Notes: generated from the sequence alone by a model not told the origin. DNA of 64,000 bases from WTFY01 sp965220875 (GCA_965220875.1 OZ244849.1:1426001-1490000), one strand, 5' to 3'. Positions 8,871 to 18,674 are shown, counted from the stretch's first letter. Program-made: numbers and translations.

Positions 8871-10643
8871 ATGCGAACTCATTATTGTGGACAGGTTACC
8901 GGGGCGCTTGTAGGCAAGAAGGTCACAGTGTGCGGCTGGGTAAACCGGAGGCGTGATCACGGGGGCATCATTTTTGTGGACCTGCGTGACCATGAGGGGG
9001 TTGTGCAGGTCGTGTTTGATCCTGAGGCGCCCGTCATCTTTGAGCAGGCGGAGAGAATCCGGAATGAATACGTGCTGCAGGTTGAGGGGAATGTCAGGGT
9101 TCGTCCTGATGGGACAGCCAACCCTGATTTGCCTACCGGGGAGGTCGAGATCTTGGCGGTGTCGCTTGAAGTGCTGAATGAATCTGAAACGCCTCCGTTC
9201 CAGCTGGATGACGAGGAGGTTCATGAAGAAACCCGTTTGCGCTACCGCTACATCGATCTGCGGCGTCCTGAGATGCAAGGGCGTCTCCGGATCAGGGCCG
9301 ACGTTACACGTGTCCTGAGAAGTTTTCTGGATACACACGGGTTTCTGGATATCGAAACCCCGTTCCTGACTCGTGCAACCCCTGAGGGTGCCCGTGATTA
9401 CCTTGTACCCAGCCGGACCCAGGCGGGCAGTTTTTTTGCCTTGCCGCAATCACCGCAGCTGTTCAAGCAGCTGCTGATGGCAAGCGGGTTTGACCGGTAT
9501 TACCAGGTGGTTCGCTGCTTTCGCGATGAAGACCTGCGTGCCGACCGGCAACCGGAATTCACGCAGCTGGATATCGAGACATCATTCATGGATGAGGCGC
9601 AGATCATGTCGCTAATGGAGGACATGATCTGTGACCTGTTCGAGCGAGTCATGGATGTGAGCCTGGAAAAACCTTTCCCGAGAATGAGCTATGCGGAGGC
9701 TTTGCTGCGTTATGGCAGCGACAAGCCGGACCTGCGCAATCCGCTTGAACTGGTGGACGTGACCGGGCCGATGAAACAGGTTTCGTTCAAGGTTTTCAGT
9801 GGACCCGCCAAGGATGAAGCCGGCCGTGTGGCGATGCTGAGGGTGCCAGGCGGTGCGGCACTGACCCGCAAGGAGATCGACGATTACACGGAGTTTGTCG
9901 CACAGTTCGGGGCCAAGGGACTGGCGTACATCAAGTGTGTGGAGGTCGACGATTTCCAGTCGGGACTCCAGTCCCCGATACTCAAGTATTTCCCGGAAGA
10001 CATCATCAGGCTGATGGTACAGCTGTCCGGTGCTGCGAATGGGGACCTGCTGTTTTTTGGCGCGGATAACAGGAGGATCGTGAATGCCGCACTGGGCGCA
10101 TTGAGGGTCAGGCTGGGCCATGACCTGAACCTCGTGGAGCAGGGTTGGCGGCCGTTGTGGGTGGTGGAATTTCCGATGTTTGAACAGGACCCGGATTCAC
10201 GACGCTGGAACGCGCTGCATCATCCGTTTACGTCACCTGCCTGCGAAACTCCGGAGGAGCTGGCAGAGAGCCCGGGTACGGTACTTTCCAAGGCCTATGA
10301 CATGGTGCTGAATGGCACCGAAGTAGGCGGGGGCTCGGTGCGCGTTCACAAAAAGGAAATGCAGGCCGCAATTTTCGAGGTACTGCAAATTGATGCGAAA
10401 CAGGCACAGGAAAAATTCGGGTTCCTGCTGCAGGCCCTTGACTTTGGCACACCGCCTCACGGGGGCATCGCCTTTGGACTGGACCGGCTCGTGATGCTGA
10501 TGACGGCCAGCCAGTCGATCCGCGATGTCATAGCCTTTCCAAAAACCCAGAATGCCACGTGCCTGCTGACGGATGCCCCTTCGCCTGCTGACACCCGGCA
10601 GCTCAGGGAACTGCATATTCGATTGCGCCCCGGCTCAGACTGA
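8871..10643 (+). CDS. aspS: Aspartyl-tRNA synthetase
   Basis: 590 aa, bacterial-type class II synthetase. The N-terminal OB fold (GWVNRRRDHGGIIFVDLRDH) binds the anticodon. Class II motif 2 is YYQVVRCFRDEDLRADRQPE, a GAD insertion domain sits in the middle, and motif 3 is GGIAFGLDRLVML. It charges tRNA-Asp. I chose ATG 8871 (MRTHYCGQV matches the family start); a TTG at 8844 is in frame but would add nine non-conserved residues. Confidence 0.96.
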   Translation: MRTHYCGQVTGALVGKKVTVCGWVNRRRDHGGIIFVDLRDHEGVVQVVFDPEAPVIFEQAERIRNEYVLQVEGNVRVRPDGTANPDLPTGEVEILAVSLEVLNESETPPFQLDDEEVHEETRLRYRYIDLRRPEMQGRLRIRADVTRVLRSFLDTHGFLDIETPFLTRATPEGARDYLVPSRTQAGSFFALPQSPQLFKQLLMASGFDRYYQVVRCFRDEDLRADRQPEFTQLDIETSFMDEAQIMSLMEDMICDLFERVMDVSLEKPFPRMSYAEALLRYGSDKPDLRNPLELVDVTGPMKQVSFKVFSGPAKDEAGRVAMLRVPGGAALTRKEIDDYTEFVAQFGAKGLAYIKCVEVDDFQSGLQSPILKYFPEDIIRLMVQLSGAANGDLLFFGADNRRIVNAALGALRVRLGHDLNLVEQGWRPLWVVEFPMFEQDPDSRRWNALHHPFTSPACETPEELAESPGTVLSKAYDMVLNGTEVGGGSVRVHKKEMQAAIFEVLQIDAKQAQEKFGFLLQALDFGTPPHGGIAFGLDRLVMLMTASQSIRDVIAFPKTQNATCLLTDAPSPADTRQLRELHIRLRPGSD

Positions 10644-10783
10644 AGCCATGACAAGGCGGGCGGAGACGATTTGCCCCGCTTGCATCCATCCATATCGGTA
10701 GCGGGGGTCTTCAAACCCTTGCAGCTATTTGCATTACAATATTCCATGGCTGGATGTTTTTTAATCATGCCGGGTAGTGCAAC

Positions 10784-11215
10784 TTGATAGATCACAAACG
10801 TCCCGAATCAGTATTGGTGATCGTGTACACGCAGTGCAGCGAGGTCTTGTTGCTGCGGCGCAAGTACCCGAGTGACTTTTGGCAGTCGGTAACAGGCAGC
10901 CTGGAATGGGGTGAGGAGCCCATCGATGCGGCCATCCGCGAGCTGCGTGAGGAAACCGGTCTGGTGGATCAAGCGGTCCGTGATTGCCATTCTGTACAAA
11001 GTTTTGAAATTTACTCGATCTGGCGCAAACGCTATGCCCCGGGTGTGGTCATGAACCAGGAACATGTGTACAGGCTGCGGCTTCCAGAGAAAGTGGATAT
11101 CCGGCTGGATCCCAGGGAGCATGTGGAGTTTCAATGGCTGCCACGTCTGCATGCTGCCGACCTTGCATTTTCACATACCAATCAGGCGGCGATACTGCGC
11201 TGGGTCCCTGAATGA
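10784..11215 (+). CDS. nudB: Dihydroneopterin triphosphate diphosphatase NudB
   Basis: 143 aa Nudix hydrolase. The Nudix box reads GSLEWGEEPIDAAIRELREE followed by TGLVD. FWQSVTGSLEWGEE, RYAPGVVMNQEH and the aspS position match NudB, which removes pyrophosphate from dihydroneopterin triphosphate in folate synthesis. The start is TTG 10784; no in-frame ATG is present near the conserved N-terminus. Confidence 0.88.
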   Translation: MIDHKRPESVLVIVYTQCSEVLLLRRKYPSDFWQSVTGSLEWGEEPIDAAIRELREETGLVDQAVRDCHSVQSFEIYSIWRKRYAPGVVMNQEHVYRLRLPEKVDIRLDPREHVEFQWLPRLHAADLAFSHTNQAAILRWVPE

Positions 11216-11224
11216 TGCAGGCCG

Positions 11225-11848
11225 ATGCGTGAGATTGTAGTCTGCATTCATGGAATCTGGATGCATGGCTTGTGCATGCAGCCCATGGCCCGCTACCTGA
11301 CCAGGCTCGGACACCGTTGCAGGCAGTTTTCCTATCGGAGCCTGAGGTATACACCCGGGTATAATGCACGGCTTCTCGGGGATTTCCTTGAAAGGCTGGA
11401 TGCGGAGGTAATACATTTTGTTGCGCACAGCCTCGGAGGCATCGTATTGATGCATTACTTCCAGTCCGTCGATTCGGTCAGGCCCGGGAGGGTCGTCATG
11501 CTGGGTACCCCGCTGACCGGCAGCGGATTGGCGCGGTATCTGTCAAGGCACAAGTTTCTGACAGCCAGTTTCATGGGCGCGAGCGCAGATTCCTTGCTTG
11601 GAAATGTCCCGGCATGGAAAGGGAACCGTCCTCTGGCTGTACTGGCAGGGACACGAGGGCATGGAGTCGGTCAGATTCTGGGGGCATCACTCGACACTCC
11701 GAACGACGGCACGGTGGCCGTGTCGGAAACCAGGACTGATTTCTGTGATGTACACAGGCTGATTCCATACAGTCATACCGGAATGCTGCTTGCAAAGCCT
11801 GTGGCGGCGCTGGTGGACGAGTTTTTACGCACCGGAAATGTCACTTGA
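11225..11848 (+). CDS. Alpha/beta hydrolase (lipase/PGAP1-like)
   Basis: 207 aa. It has the HGIWMHG oxyanion-side motif after strand 1 and a nucleophile elbow HSLGG (Ser in VAHSLGGIVL). A C-terminal His (YSHTGML) could complete the triad, with an Asp before it (LDTPNDGTVAVSE). No signal peptide. Substrate unknown. It sits between nudB and yebC, 9 bases after nudB. Confidence 0.85.
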   Translation: MREIVVCIHGIWMHGLCMQPMARYLTRLGHRCRQFSYRSLRYTPGYNARLLGDFLERLDAEVIHFVAHSLGGIVLMHYFQSVDSVRPGRVVMLGTPLTGSGLARYLSRHKFLTASFMGASADSLLGNVPAWKGNRPLAVLAGTRGHGVGQILGASLDTPNDGTVAVSETRTDFCDVHRLIPYSHTGMLLAKPVAALVDEFLRTGNVT

Positions 11849-11896
11849 AAACGGGAAGTGCTAAACTAACCGTATTGATCTACTAGAGGGGATCCG

Positions 11897-12637
11897 ATGG
11901 CTGGTCATAGTAAATGGGCCAATATCCAGCATCATAAAAAAGCTCAAGACGCCAAGCGCGGTAAATTATTCACCCGATTAATCCGAGAGATTACAGTAGC
12001 GGCCCGTGACGGGGGTGACCCTGATTCCAATGCACGCCTGCGCTCGGCAGTTGACAAGGCTTACTCTGCCAACATGCCGAAAGATACGATTGAGCGCGCC
12101 ATCAAGCGGGGCACAGGCGAACTGGAAGGTGAGGGGTACATGGAGGTGCGTTACGAAGGCTATGGTCCTGGCGGTGCTGCGGTACTGATCGACTGCATGA
12201 CCGACAACCGCAATCGTACGGTTTCCGAGATCAGGCATGTGTTTGCAAAGTTCAATGGCAATTTGGGCACTTCCGGTTCGGTCGCTTACCTGTTTTCCAA
12301 CACAGGGGTGATCCGGTTCGCTTCGGGCGCAGATGAAAACTTGGTCATGGAGAGTGTGCTGGAAGCCGGTGCTGACGACATCGTGGACCTGGAAGACGGG
12401 GGTCTTGAAGTGATTGCCGGTGCCGACGAGTTTCCGGCGGTGGTAGAAGCGCTGGAAGCCAAGGGCCTGGTGCCGGATTCTGCAGAAATCACGATGCGTG
12501 CCAGTACGGCAGTCCCATTGTCCGAAAAGGAGGGCGAAACCATGCTTCGCCTGCTGGATACGCTGGATACGCTGGATGATGTACAGAATGTGTATTCAAA
12601 TGCCGAGATTCCGGACACCATCTTTGAAATGGCCTAG
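11897..12637 (+). CDS. yebC: YebC/PmpR-family protein
   Basis: 246 aa. The start MAGHSKWANIQHHKKAQDAK is the invariant family N-terminus; three-domain YebC follows to the usual length. YebC proteins were described as transcriptional regulators (PmpR) and more recently as ribosome-associated factors that relieve stalling at proline stretches. A ribosome site (AGAGGGGAT) precedes the ATG. It heads a yebC-ruvC-ruvA-ruvB cluster. Confidence 0.95.
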   Translation: MAGHSKWANIQHHKKAQDAKRGKLFTRLIREITVAARDGGDPDSNARLRSAVDKAYSANMPKDTIERAIKRGTGELEGEGYMEVRYEGYGPGGAAVLIDCMTDNRNRTVSEIRHVFAKFNGNLGTSGSVAYLFSNTGVIRFASGADENLVMESVLEAGADDIVDLEDGGLEVIAGADEFPAVVEALEAKGLVPDSAEITMRASTAVPLSEKEGETMLRLLDTLDTLDDVQNVYSNAEIPDTIFEMA

Positions 12638-12653
12638 CTACTGAACCTTTCGC

Positions 12654-13199
12654 ATGACGGAACTGAAACGATGTGCTTCCACCAGGATACTTGGTATCGA
12701 CCCAGGTTTACGGACCACGGGAATTGGCATCATTGAAAGTGATGGCAGGGACAGTTGCTACATTTTCAGCCGGAACATCCGTGTCCAGCCTCCAGGTGAG
12801 AAAACCGGAATTGCAGAGCGACTGGGCCTGATTTTCACAAATCTTACGGAAATCATTGAGCAGTACCGGCCGGACGAGGTTGCTGTCGAGGAAGTGTTCG
12901 TTTCGCGTAACATTTCTTCTGCGCTCAAACTCGGCCATGCCAGGGGGGCGGCGATCAGTGCCGCGGTACAGTTTCAGGTCCCGGTGAGTGAATACAGTGC
13001 CAGATTCGTGAAGCAGGCAGTGGTCGGCAATGGTGCAGCGAGCAAGCAACAGATCCAGCACATGGTGCTGAGCTTGCTGGGCTTGCGGGGTGTATTGCAG
13101 GCTGACGAGGCGGATGCGCTGGCTGTATCGCTGTGCCACGCCCACTCGTCCATGCTGGCTGTGGGTCGTCGCGTATCCAGTCCCGGGTGTCAGGCATGA
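12654..13199 (+). CDS. ruvC: Holliday junction resolvase RuvC
   Basis: 181 aa RNase H-fold endonuclease. Acidic active-site residues are visible: Asp in ILGIDPGLRTTG, Glu in VAVEEVFVSRN, and the Asp pair in QADEADALAVSLCHA. It cuts Holliday junctions symmetrically in the RuvABC complex. The first 10 residues (MTELKRCAST) precede the conserved core. The stop overlaps the ruvA start by ATGA. Confidence 0.95.
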   Translation: MTELKRCASTRILGIDPGLRTTGIGIIESDGRDSCYIFSRNIRVQPPGEKTGIAERLGLIFTNLTEIIEQYRPDEVAVEEVFVSRNISSALKLGHARGAAISAAVQFQVPVSEYSARFVKQAVVGNGAASKQQIQHMVLSLLGLRGVLQADEADALAVSLCHAHSSMLAVGRRVSSPGCQA

Positions 13200-13801
13200 T
13201 TGGGCGCTTGCAGGGAGACGTCATTGAAAAACACCCCCCTTATTTTTTGCTTGATGTGCAGGGTGTCGGTTATGAGCTGGAAGCCCCGATGTCAACCTTC
13301 TATGAGCTGCCGGACTGTGGCGAAAACGTTGTCGTGTATACTCACCTGCTTGTGCGGGAAGACGCACAGACCCTGTACGCATTCAAGAACATTCAGGACA
13401 GGGAGTTGTTCAGGGATCTGTTAAAAGTGAACGGCGTGGGGGCCAAGATAGCGCTGGCCATTCTTTCAGGCATGGATGTACGGTCGTTTACTGAGTGCAT
13501 CAAGCATGATGATGCCGATGCCTTGATGCGCCTGCCCGGTGTGGGCCGCAGGACGGCTGAACGGCTAATTGTGGAGATGCGTGACAGGATGAAGAAGGCA
13601 GCTGTAACGCGGGACCAGGGTGAATACAAGCTGGGCGATGCCCTCTATAACCCGGTTGGAGATGCCGTTTCCGCGCTTGTTTCGCTTGGCTTCAAGCACG
13701 GCGATGCAAGCCGCATGGTGAGCGAGGTGGAGACGGATGGCCGGAGCAGCGAAGACATCATCCGCATGGCACTGAAGAGCCGTTTGGCAAAATCGACCTA
13801 G
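13196..13801 (+). CDS. ruvA: Holliday junction branch migration protein RuvA
   Basis: 201 aa from ATG 13196. It starts MIGRLQGDVIEKH, the canonical RuvA N-terminus. An OB fold is followed by two helix-hairpin-helix motifs (VNGVGAKIALAIL and LPGVGRRTAERLIVEM) and the C-terminal domain that binds RuvB. The frame is open upstream to 13133 inside ruvC, but the ATGA overlap decides the start. It recognises four-way junctions and loads RuvB. Confidence 0.95.
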   Translation: MIGRLQGDVIEKHPPYFLLDVQGVGYELEAPMSTFYELPDCGENVVVYTHLLVREDAQTLYAFKNIQDRELFRDLLKVNGVGAKIALAILSGMDVRSFTECIKHDDADALMRLPGVGRRTAERLIVEMRDRMKKAAVTRDQGEYKLGDALYNPVGDAVSALVSLGFKHGDASRMVSEVETDGRSSEDIIRMALKSRLAKST

Positions 13802-13814
13802 AAGACGAAACCCG

Positions 13815-14882
13815 GTGACTGAAACAGAAACATCCAGACTGGTCGATACGAGAAAGGAAAAGGCTGACGCTTCGGTCGAAAGTATAATTCGACCCCGTTT
13901 TCTCAATGAGTACGTCGGGCAGGCCAAGGTATGTGAGCAAATGGATATTTTCATTACCGCTGCAAAGCAGCGCCGGCAGGCCCTGGACCATGTGCTGATA
14001 TTCGGCCCGCCAGGACTCGGAAAGACGACCTTGTCCAATATTATCGCCAATGAAATGCAGGTGAACATGCGTCATACTTCTGGACCGATTCTGGAACGGC
14101 CGGGGGACCTGGCTGCCATTTTGACGAACCTCGAGCCCATGGATGTGCTGTTCATTGACGAAATTCATCGTCTGAGCCCGGTCACGGAAGAGGTCCTTTA
14201 CCCGGCACTGGAAGATTTTCAGCTCAACATCATGATAGGTGAAGGACCGGCCGCAAGGTCGATAAAGCTGGATTTGCCTCCCTTTACCCTCGTGGGAGCG
14301 ACGACACGCGCAGGCCTGCTGACTTCGCCCTTGCGTGACCGTTTCGGAATTGTGCAACGGCTTGAATTCTACAATACGGAAGAACTGGCAGCTATTGTCC
14401 GGCGTTCAGCCAGCATACTCGAAGTCCAGATTGAGAGCGGAGGAGCCGAACAGATCGCGTGCCGTTCACGGGGTACGCCCAGGGTGGCCAACCGGTTGCT
14501 GAGGCGTGTGCGTGATTATGTACAGGTCAAGTCTGACGGGGTGATTACCGGTGAAAATGCAAATGCTGCCCTGGACATGCTGAGCGTTGATGTGCATGGT
14601 TTTGACCATATGGACCGGCGCCTGCTGCTTGCGGTCATTGAGAAGTTCGGAGGAGGTCCGGTAGGGATTGACAGCCTCGCTACGGCTATCGGCGAAGAGC
14701 GCGGCACGATAGAGGACGTGATCGAGCCGTATCTCATTCTGAAAGGGTTTTTGATGCGTACCCAAAGGGGGCGCGTGGCAACTGCCAACTCCTATCAACA
14801 CTTTGGCATGAAAGTTCCCCGGGACCGTGTGGAACAGTCGCCGCAGGCAGGCCTGGAGCTGTCTTCGGGGAAAGCCCGGTAA
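13815..14882 (+). CDS. ruvB: Holliday junction branch migration ATPase RuvB
   Basis: 355 aa, AAA+ hexameric motor. Walker A is FGPPGLGKTTL, Walker B is VLFIDEIHRL, sensor 1 is VGATTRAGLLT, and the C-terminal winged helix holds GTIEDVIEPYL. It drives branch migration with RuvA. The start is GTG 13815. Confidence 0.96.
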   Translation: MTETETSRLVDTRKEKADASVESIIRPRFLNEYVGQAKVCEQMDIFITAAKQRRQALDHVLIFGPPGLGKTTLSNIIANEMQVNMRHTSGPILERPGDLAAILTNLEPMDVLFIDEIHRLSPVTEEVLYPALEDFQLNIMIGEGPAARSIKLDLPPFTLVGATTRAGLLTSPLRDRFGIVQRLEFYNTEELAAIVRRSASILEVQIESGGAEQIACRSRGTPRVANRLLRRVRDYVQVKSDGVITGENANAALDMLSVDVHGFDHMDRRLLLAVIEKFGGGPVGIDSLATAIGEERGTIEDVIEPYLILKGFLMRTQRGRVATANSYQHFGMKVPRDRVEQSPQAGLELSSGKAR

Positions 14883-14920
14883 TACGAATTGCTGAGCCGA
14901 CTGGATTTCATCTTCAGTAC

Positions 14921-15334
14921 ATGACGCCTTACATCTGGCAAGTTCGGGTCTACTATGAAGACACAGATGCCGGAGGTGTGGTGTACTATGCCAGTTATTT
15001 GAAGTTTCTGGAGCGTGCACGCACCGAGTGGCTGCGTTCACTCGGGGTCGAACAGGACGAGTTGGTGCAGGCTAGGAACATGCTGTTTGCAGTCCGTTCT
15101 GTCAGCATTGCGTACAAACAGCCTGCCAGGTTCAATGACTTGCTCGCAGTCACTGTGGAACCTCATGCGCTCAGGGCGGCAAGCATTTCAATCAGGCAGA
15201 GAATCACGCATTTCCATGACGAGGCCGTGTTGCTTGCGAATGCTGAGATCAATGTAGTGTGCTTGCAGGCAGACAGCTTCACGCCGTTACCCATACCCAG
15301 TGATCTTTTCAAGGAGATCAAAAGTGCATGTTGA
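14921..15334 (+). CDS. ybgC: Tol-Pal-associated acyl-CoA thioesterase YbgC
   Basis: 137 aa hotdog-fold thioesterase. The motif YYEDTDAGGVVYYASYLK carries the catalytic Asp. YbgC acts on acyl-CoA or acyl-ACP and is the conserved first gene of the tol-pal operon. It overlaps tolQ by 11 bases, so its own 3' end carries the tolQ ribosome site. Confidence 0.94.
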   Translation: MTPYIWQVRVYYEDTDAGGVVYYASYLKFLERARTEWLRSLGVEQDELVQARNMLFAVRSVSIAYKQPARFNDLLAVTVEPHALRAASISIRQRITHFHDEAVLLANAEINVVCLQADSFTPLPIPSDLFKEIKSAC

Positions 15335-16013
15335 CACAAGTATTTTGAGTTTGATCATCAAGGCAAATGTCCTGGTACAGCTCGTGATGCTGCTGCTGCT
15401 GGTGGCTTCCGTCATTTCCTGGACGATGATTGTGAGCAAGTGGAAAACCATAAAGGAGGCACGCAGCCAGGCCGATGCATTTGAAGAACAATTCTGGTCC
15501 GGTGCGAACCTTGCCACGCTTTATGAGCAGGTGAAAAATCACAGCGATCCGACGGGCATGGAGAATATCTTCGTTTCAGGCTTCAGCGAATACATACGCC
15601 TCTATCAGAAGCAAAAGGTTACTACGATTGCCATCACAGACACTGCGTTGCGTTCCATGAAGGTGGCCATGTCGCGCGAAGTGGAATCCCTCGAGCATTA
15701 CCTTTCCTTCCTTGCCACGGTAGGCTCAACGGCTCCCTACGTCGGCCTGTTTGGCACAGTATGGGGCATCATGAACGCATTTCGTGCCCTGAGCGATGTG
15801 CAGCAGGCAACCCTGTCGGCCGTGGCTCCGGGCATCGCGGAGGCCCTTATCGCTACAGCCATGGGGCTGTTTGCGGCAATACCGGCAGTGATTGCCTACA
15901 ACCGCTACTCCAGTGATGTAGAACGCCTGGTGATGCGGTACGACAACTTTGTTGAGGAATTTACTGCCTTGCTTCAGCGCCAGGCATTGACCAAAGATGC
16001 GGAAAATGTATAG
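15324..16013 (+). CDS. tolQ: Tol-Pal system proton channel subunit TolQ
   Basis: 229 aa, ExbB/MotA family. The hydrophobic N-terminal segment (VLVQLVMLLLLVASVISW), the GTAPYVGLFGTVWGIMNAF block and the third helix pair form the proton channel with TolR. I chose GTG 15324 because AAGGAG at 15311-15316 is correctly spaced; the frame is open to a GTG at 15300. TolQRA couple the proton motive force to outer-membrane constriction at division. Confidence 0.95.
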   Translation: MHVDTSILSLIIKANVLVQLVMLLLLVASVISWTMIVSKWKTIKEARSQADAFEEQFWSGANLATLYEQVKNHSDPTGMENIFVSGFSEYIRLYQKQKVTTIAITDTALRSMKVAMSREVESLEHYLSFLATVGSTAPYVGLFGTVWGIMNAFRALSDVQQATLSAVAPGIAEALIATAMGLFAAIPAVIAYNRYSSDVERLVMRYDNFVEEFTALLQRQALTKDAENV

Positions 16014-16028
16014 GGGGGGTGGACGGAT

Positions 16029-16475
16029 ATGGCATTTGTAGCAAGTCGCCGCCGCAGGTACATGTCGGAGATCAACGTGGTTCCCTACGTGGATGTGACG
16101 TTGGTACTGCTGGTCATATTCATGATCACTGCACCTTTGTTCCACCAGGGTGTGGAAGTGGAGCTACCCGAGGCGCCTGCGAAGCAGATTGCAAAGACGC
16201 AGGAGACCCAGGATCCCTTGATCATCTCTGTGGACCGGCTTGGCCGCGTGTTTGTAAACAAGTCTGAATCGCCGAAACGGCCTGTTTCAGACAAGTTATT
16301 CAGAAACCAGGTTGAAAAAATCCTGTCTAATGAGCGTGGCAACCCCGTTTATGTACGAGGAGACAGGGCGGTTGATTATGGACGGATGGTTTCGGTGATG
16401 GTGATGCTGCAGGAGGCAGGTGCTGAAAATGTTGGCCTGATTACTGATCCTGCCGAGCAAAAATTCGAAAACTGA
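16029..16475 (+). CDS. tolR: Tol-Pal system protein TolR
   Basis: 148 aa, ExbD family. One transmembrane helix (VDVTLVLLVIFMITAPLF) contains the conserved proton-accepting Asp at its start (NVVPYVDVTLVLL), followed by a periplasmic domain. It works with TolQ as stator. Gene order tolQ-tolR-tolA with gaps of 15 and 7 bases. Confidence 0.95.
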   Translation: MAFVASRRRRYMSEINVVPYVDVTLVLLVIFMITAPLFHQGVEVELPEAPAKQIAKTQETQDPLIISVDRLGRVFVNKSESPKRPVSDKLFRNQVEKILSNERGNPVYVRGDRAVDYGRMVSVMVMLQEAGAENVGLITDPAEQKFEN

Positions 16476-16482
16476 CTGGCTC

Positions 16483-17379
16483 ATGGCTCGAAAGAACAAA
16501 CACCTTCCCTTGTCTATTGCAATCGCAGTAGTGGTCCATGTGGGTGCTTTCATGCTGCTGGCGCTTGGCTACCAGGTAAAGCAGGAGCGCGAGTCAACCC
16601 CGCATAAGGTGATCAATACGGTAAAAGCAAAGGTCATCGATGAGGCTGAGCTTGTTGAGAATCAAAGACGCAGGGAGGAGGCGTTGCGTCGTAAGGAGTT
16701 GGAGCGTCAGCAACAGCTTGCAGAGCAGAAGCGGCTTGAACAGCAGCGGCTGAAGCAGGCCGAAAAGGAAAAAAGACTTCAGGACGAGCTTGAGAGAAAA
16801 CGTTTGGCGGAAGAGAAAAGAAGAGTGGCAGAGCAGAAGAAGGCGGCCGAGGCCAAGAGGCAAGCAGAATTGAAGAAGGCAGCCGAGGCCAAGAGGCGGG
16901 CAGAACAGAAGAAGGTGGCCGAAGCCAAGAGGCGGGCAGAGCAGAAGAAGGCGGCCGAGGCCAAGAGACTGGCTGAACTGAAAAAACGCAAGGAGCAGGA
17001 GCAGGCAGCAATCGACAGGCAGCGGCTTGCCAGTCTTGAACAAGAAGAAGCCGAGTTGAATGCGGAGGCACAGCGCATGCTAAAGGCACGTGAAAGGAGC
17101 CGGCTGATTGCAGAGTACCAGGATGCAATCCGCAACAAAATTGAACGTAACTGGCGCAAGCCTCTGGACTATCAGGCGGATGACCAGTGCAGGGTGCTGG
17201 TACTGCAGAGTCTGGGGGGCGCCGTAAATGATGTAGTCGTTGAGAATTGCACGGGAAATGATGAATTTCGGGATTCTGTCGAAAAGGCCGTATGGAAAGC
17301 AGATCCCTTGCCAGAACCCCCTGCACCGGAACTCTTTGACCGGGAAGTGCGGTTTACGTTCAGTCCAAGGTCATCATGA
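16483..17379 (+). CDS. tolA: Tol-Pal system protein TolA
   Basis: 298 aa with the three TolA domains. An N-terminal membrane helix (SIAIAVVVHVGAFMLLALG) is followed by a long charged helix (about residues 50-190) of Glu/Lys/Ala repeats. This includes several near-identical KKAAEAKRxAE heptad-like units between 16,830 and 16,980. A TonB-like C-terminal domain (IRNKIERNWRKP to EVRFTF) ends the protein. It bridges TolQR in the inner membrane to TolB and Pal. The near-identical internal repeats could vary in number between strains. Confidence 0.93.
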   Translation: MARKNKHLPLSIAIAVVVHVGAFMLLALGYQVKQERESTPHKVINTVKAKVIDEAELVENQRRREEALRRKELERQQQLAEQKRLEQQRLKQAEKEKRLQDELERKRLAEEKRRVAEQKKAAEAKRQAELKKAAEAKRRAEQKKVAEAKRRAEQKKAAEAKRLAELKKRKEQEQAAIDRQRLASLEQEEAELNAEAQRMLKARERSRLIAEYQDAIRNKIERNWRKPLDYQADDQCRVLVLQSLGGAVNDVVVENCTGNDEFRDSVEKAVWKADPLPEPPAPELFDREVRFTFSPRSS

Positions 17380-18674
17380 AGGCATTATCCAGAACAGTAG
17401 CGACGCTTTTATTGTGTCTTGTGTGGCTGGATTCTCCGGCAGTTATGGAGATCGAGATTACAGAAGGTGTTGAGGGCGCATTGCCCATTGCAATAACGGC
17501 CTTTGCAGGAGACGAGTATGCGGGATCCCAGGAACTGGAGAACATTATCAGTAATGATCTGCACAGCAGTGGCCTTTTCGATGTGCTCGACCGTAATCTT
17601 CTTCCCCAGCCGGTAGTCGGTTCACCCGGGCTGGACTATCATGCCTGGCGCAATTCGGGTGCTGAAAGTCTGCTGGCAGGCAGGATATCCAGGATGTCAG
17701 AAGATGAGTACCGGATAGAATTCCGCCTGTATGACCTGGTACGCCAGAAGAAGCTGTCGGGCCATGCGATCTCTTCGGTGAACCGCAAGGATGTTCGCAA
17801 GGTGGCCCACAAGATCAGCGACATGGTGTTTGAGGAACTGATCGGGGTTCGTGGTACGTTCAGTACCCGTATTGCCTATGTAGAGACTGTCCAGGATTCA
17901 GCAGGAACGAAGTATGAACTGCGGATTGCAGACATGGATGGTTTCAATTCAAGGGCTATCTTTTCCTCTGCTGGTCAATTGATGTCTCCCAGCTGGTCTC
18001 CGGACGGCACGCGCCTGGCCTATGTCTCGTTTGAAGGCGGCAATTCCGCAATTTACGTTCAGGACGTGATCAGGGGGACTCGAATCAGGGCCTCTGCACA
18101 AAGCGGCATGAACAGTGCACCGGCCTGGTCTCCGGATGGACGGTATCTGGCTCTTACACTCTCGATACACGGGAGTCCGGATATTTACATCATGGATGCC
18201 CAGACCGGGCACCTTAAGCGCATTACCGATAATCAGAAAATTATCGATACAGAAGCTTGTTGGACGCCTGACAGTAAAGCGTTATTATTCACATCAGATC
18301 GGCAGGGGGAGACCCAGATCTACCGCGTACTGGTGCGAGAGCGTCGGGTGGAACGCGTTACCCGTGAAGGCAGGTATAATGCTGCGCCGGAAATTTCCCC
18401 GGATGGTCGTCATCTCGCCATGGTGCATAACGATGGTAGGGGTTTTCGTATAGCTGTCATGGATCTGCGTAGCGGTAAATTGCGGGTGCTTACAGAGGGC
18501 AATATGGATGAGGGCCCCAGTTATGCACCCAATGGGAAAATAATCTTATATGCGACTTCGGTACAAGGGCGTAACATGTTGGCAGCTGTCAGCTCCAATG
18601 GCAGAGTGAACCGGAGACTGCATCGGGCCGGCGAAGGCGTACGTGCGCCGGCATGGTCTCCATTCAATGATTAA
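17376..18674 (+). CDS. tolB: Tol-Pal system beta-propeller protein TolB
   Basis: 432 aa, periplasmic. A signal peptide (TVATLLLCLVWLDSPAV) leads an N-terminal TolB_N domain, then a six-bladed WD40-like propeller with repeated SWSPDGTRLAYVS, AWSPDGRYLALT and CWTPDSKALLFTS elements. It binds Pal and is released by TolA. The ATG overlaps the tolA stop (ATGA). Confidence 0.95.
   Translation: MKALSRTVATLLLCLVWLDSPAVMEIEITEGVEGALPIAITAFAGDEYAGSQELENIISNDLHSSGLFDVLDRNLLPQPVVGSPGLDYHAWRNSGAESLLAGRISRMSEDEYRIEFRLYDLVRQKKLSGHAISSVNRKDVRKVAHKISDMVFEELIGVRGTFSTRIAYVETVQDSAGTKYELRIADMDGFNSRAIFSSAGQLMSPSWSPDGTRLAYVSFEGGNSAIYVQDVIRGTRIRASAQSGMNSAPAWSPDGRYLALTLSIHGSPDIYIMDAQTGHLKRITDNQKIIDTEACWTPDSKALLFTSDRQGETQIYRVLVRERRVERVTREGRYNAAPEISPDGRHLAMVHNDGRGFRIAVMDLRSGKLRVLTEGNMDEGPSYAPNGKIILYATSVQGRNMLAAVSSNGRVNRRLHRAGEGVRAPAWSPFND

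Noticed and set aside
8706..9449. 247-codon minus-strand frame opposite aspS
   Set aside because: Antisense to the conserved N-terminal part of aspS; composition of a shadow frame.
16634..17326. Open frames antisense to tolA
   Set aside because: They result from the Lys/Glu/Ala repeat composition of the TolA helix.
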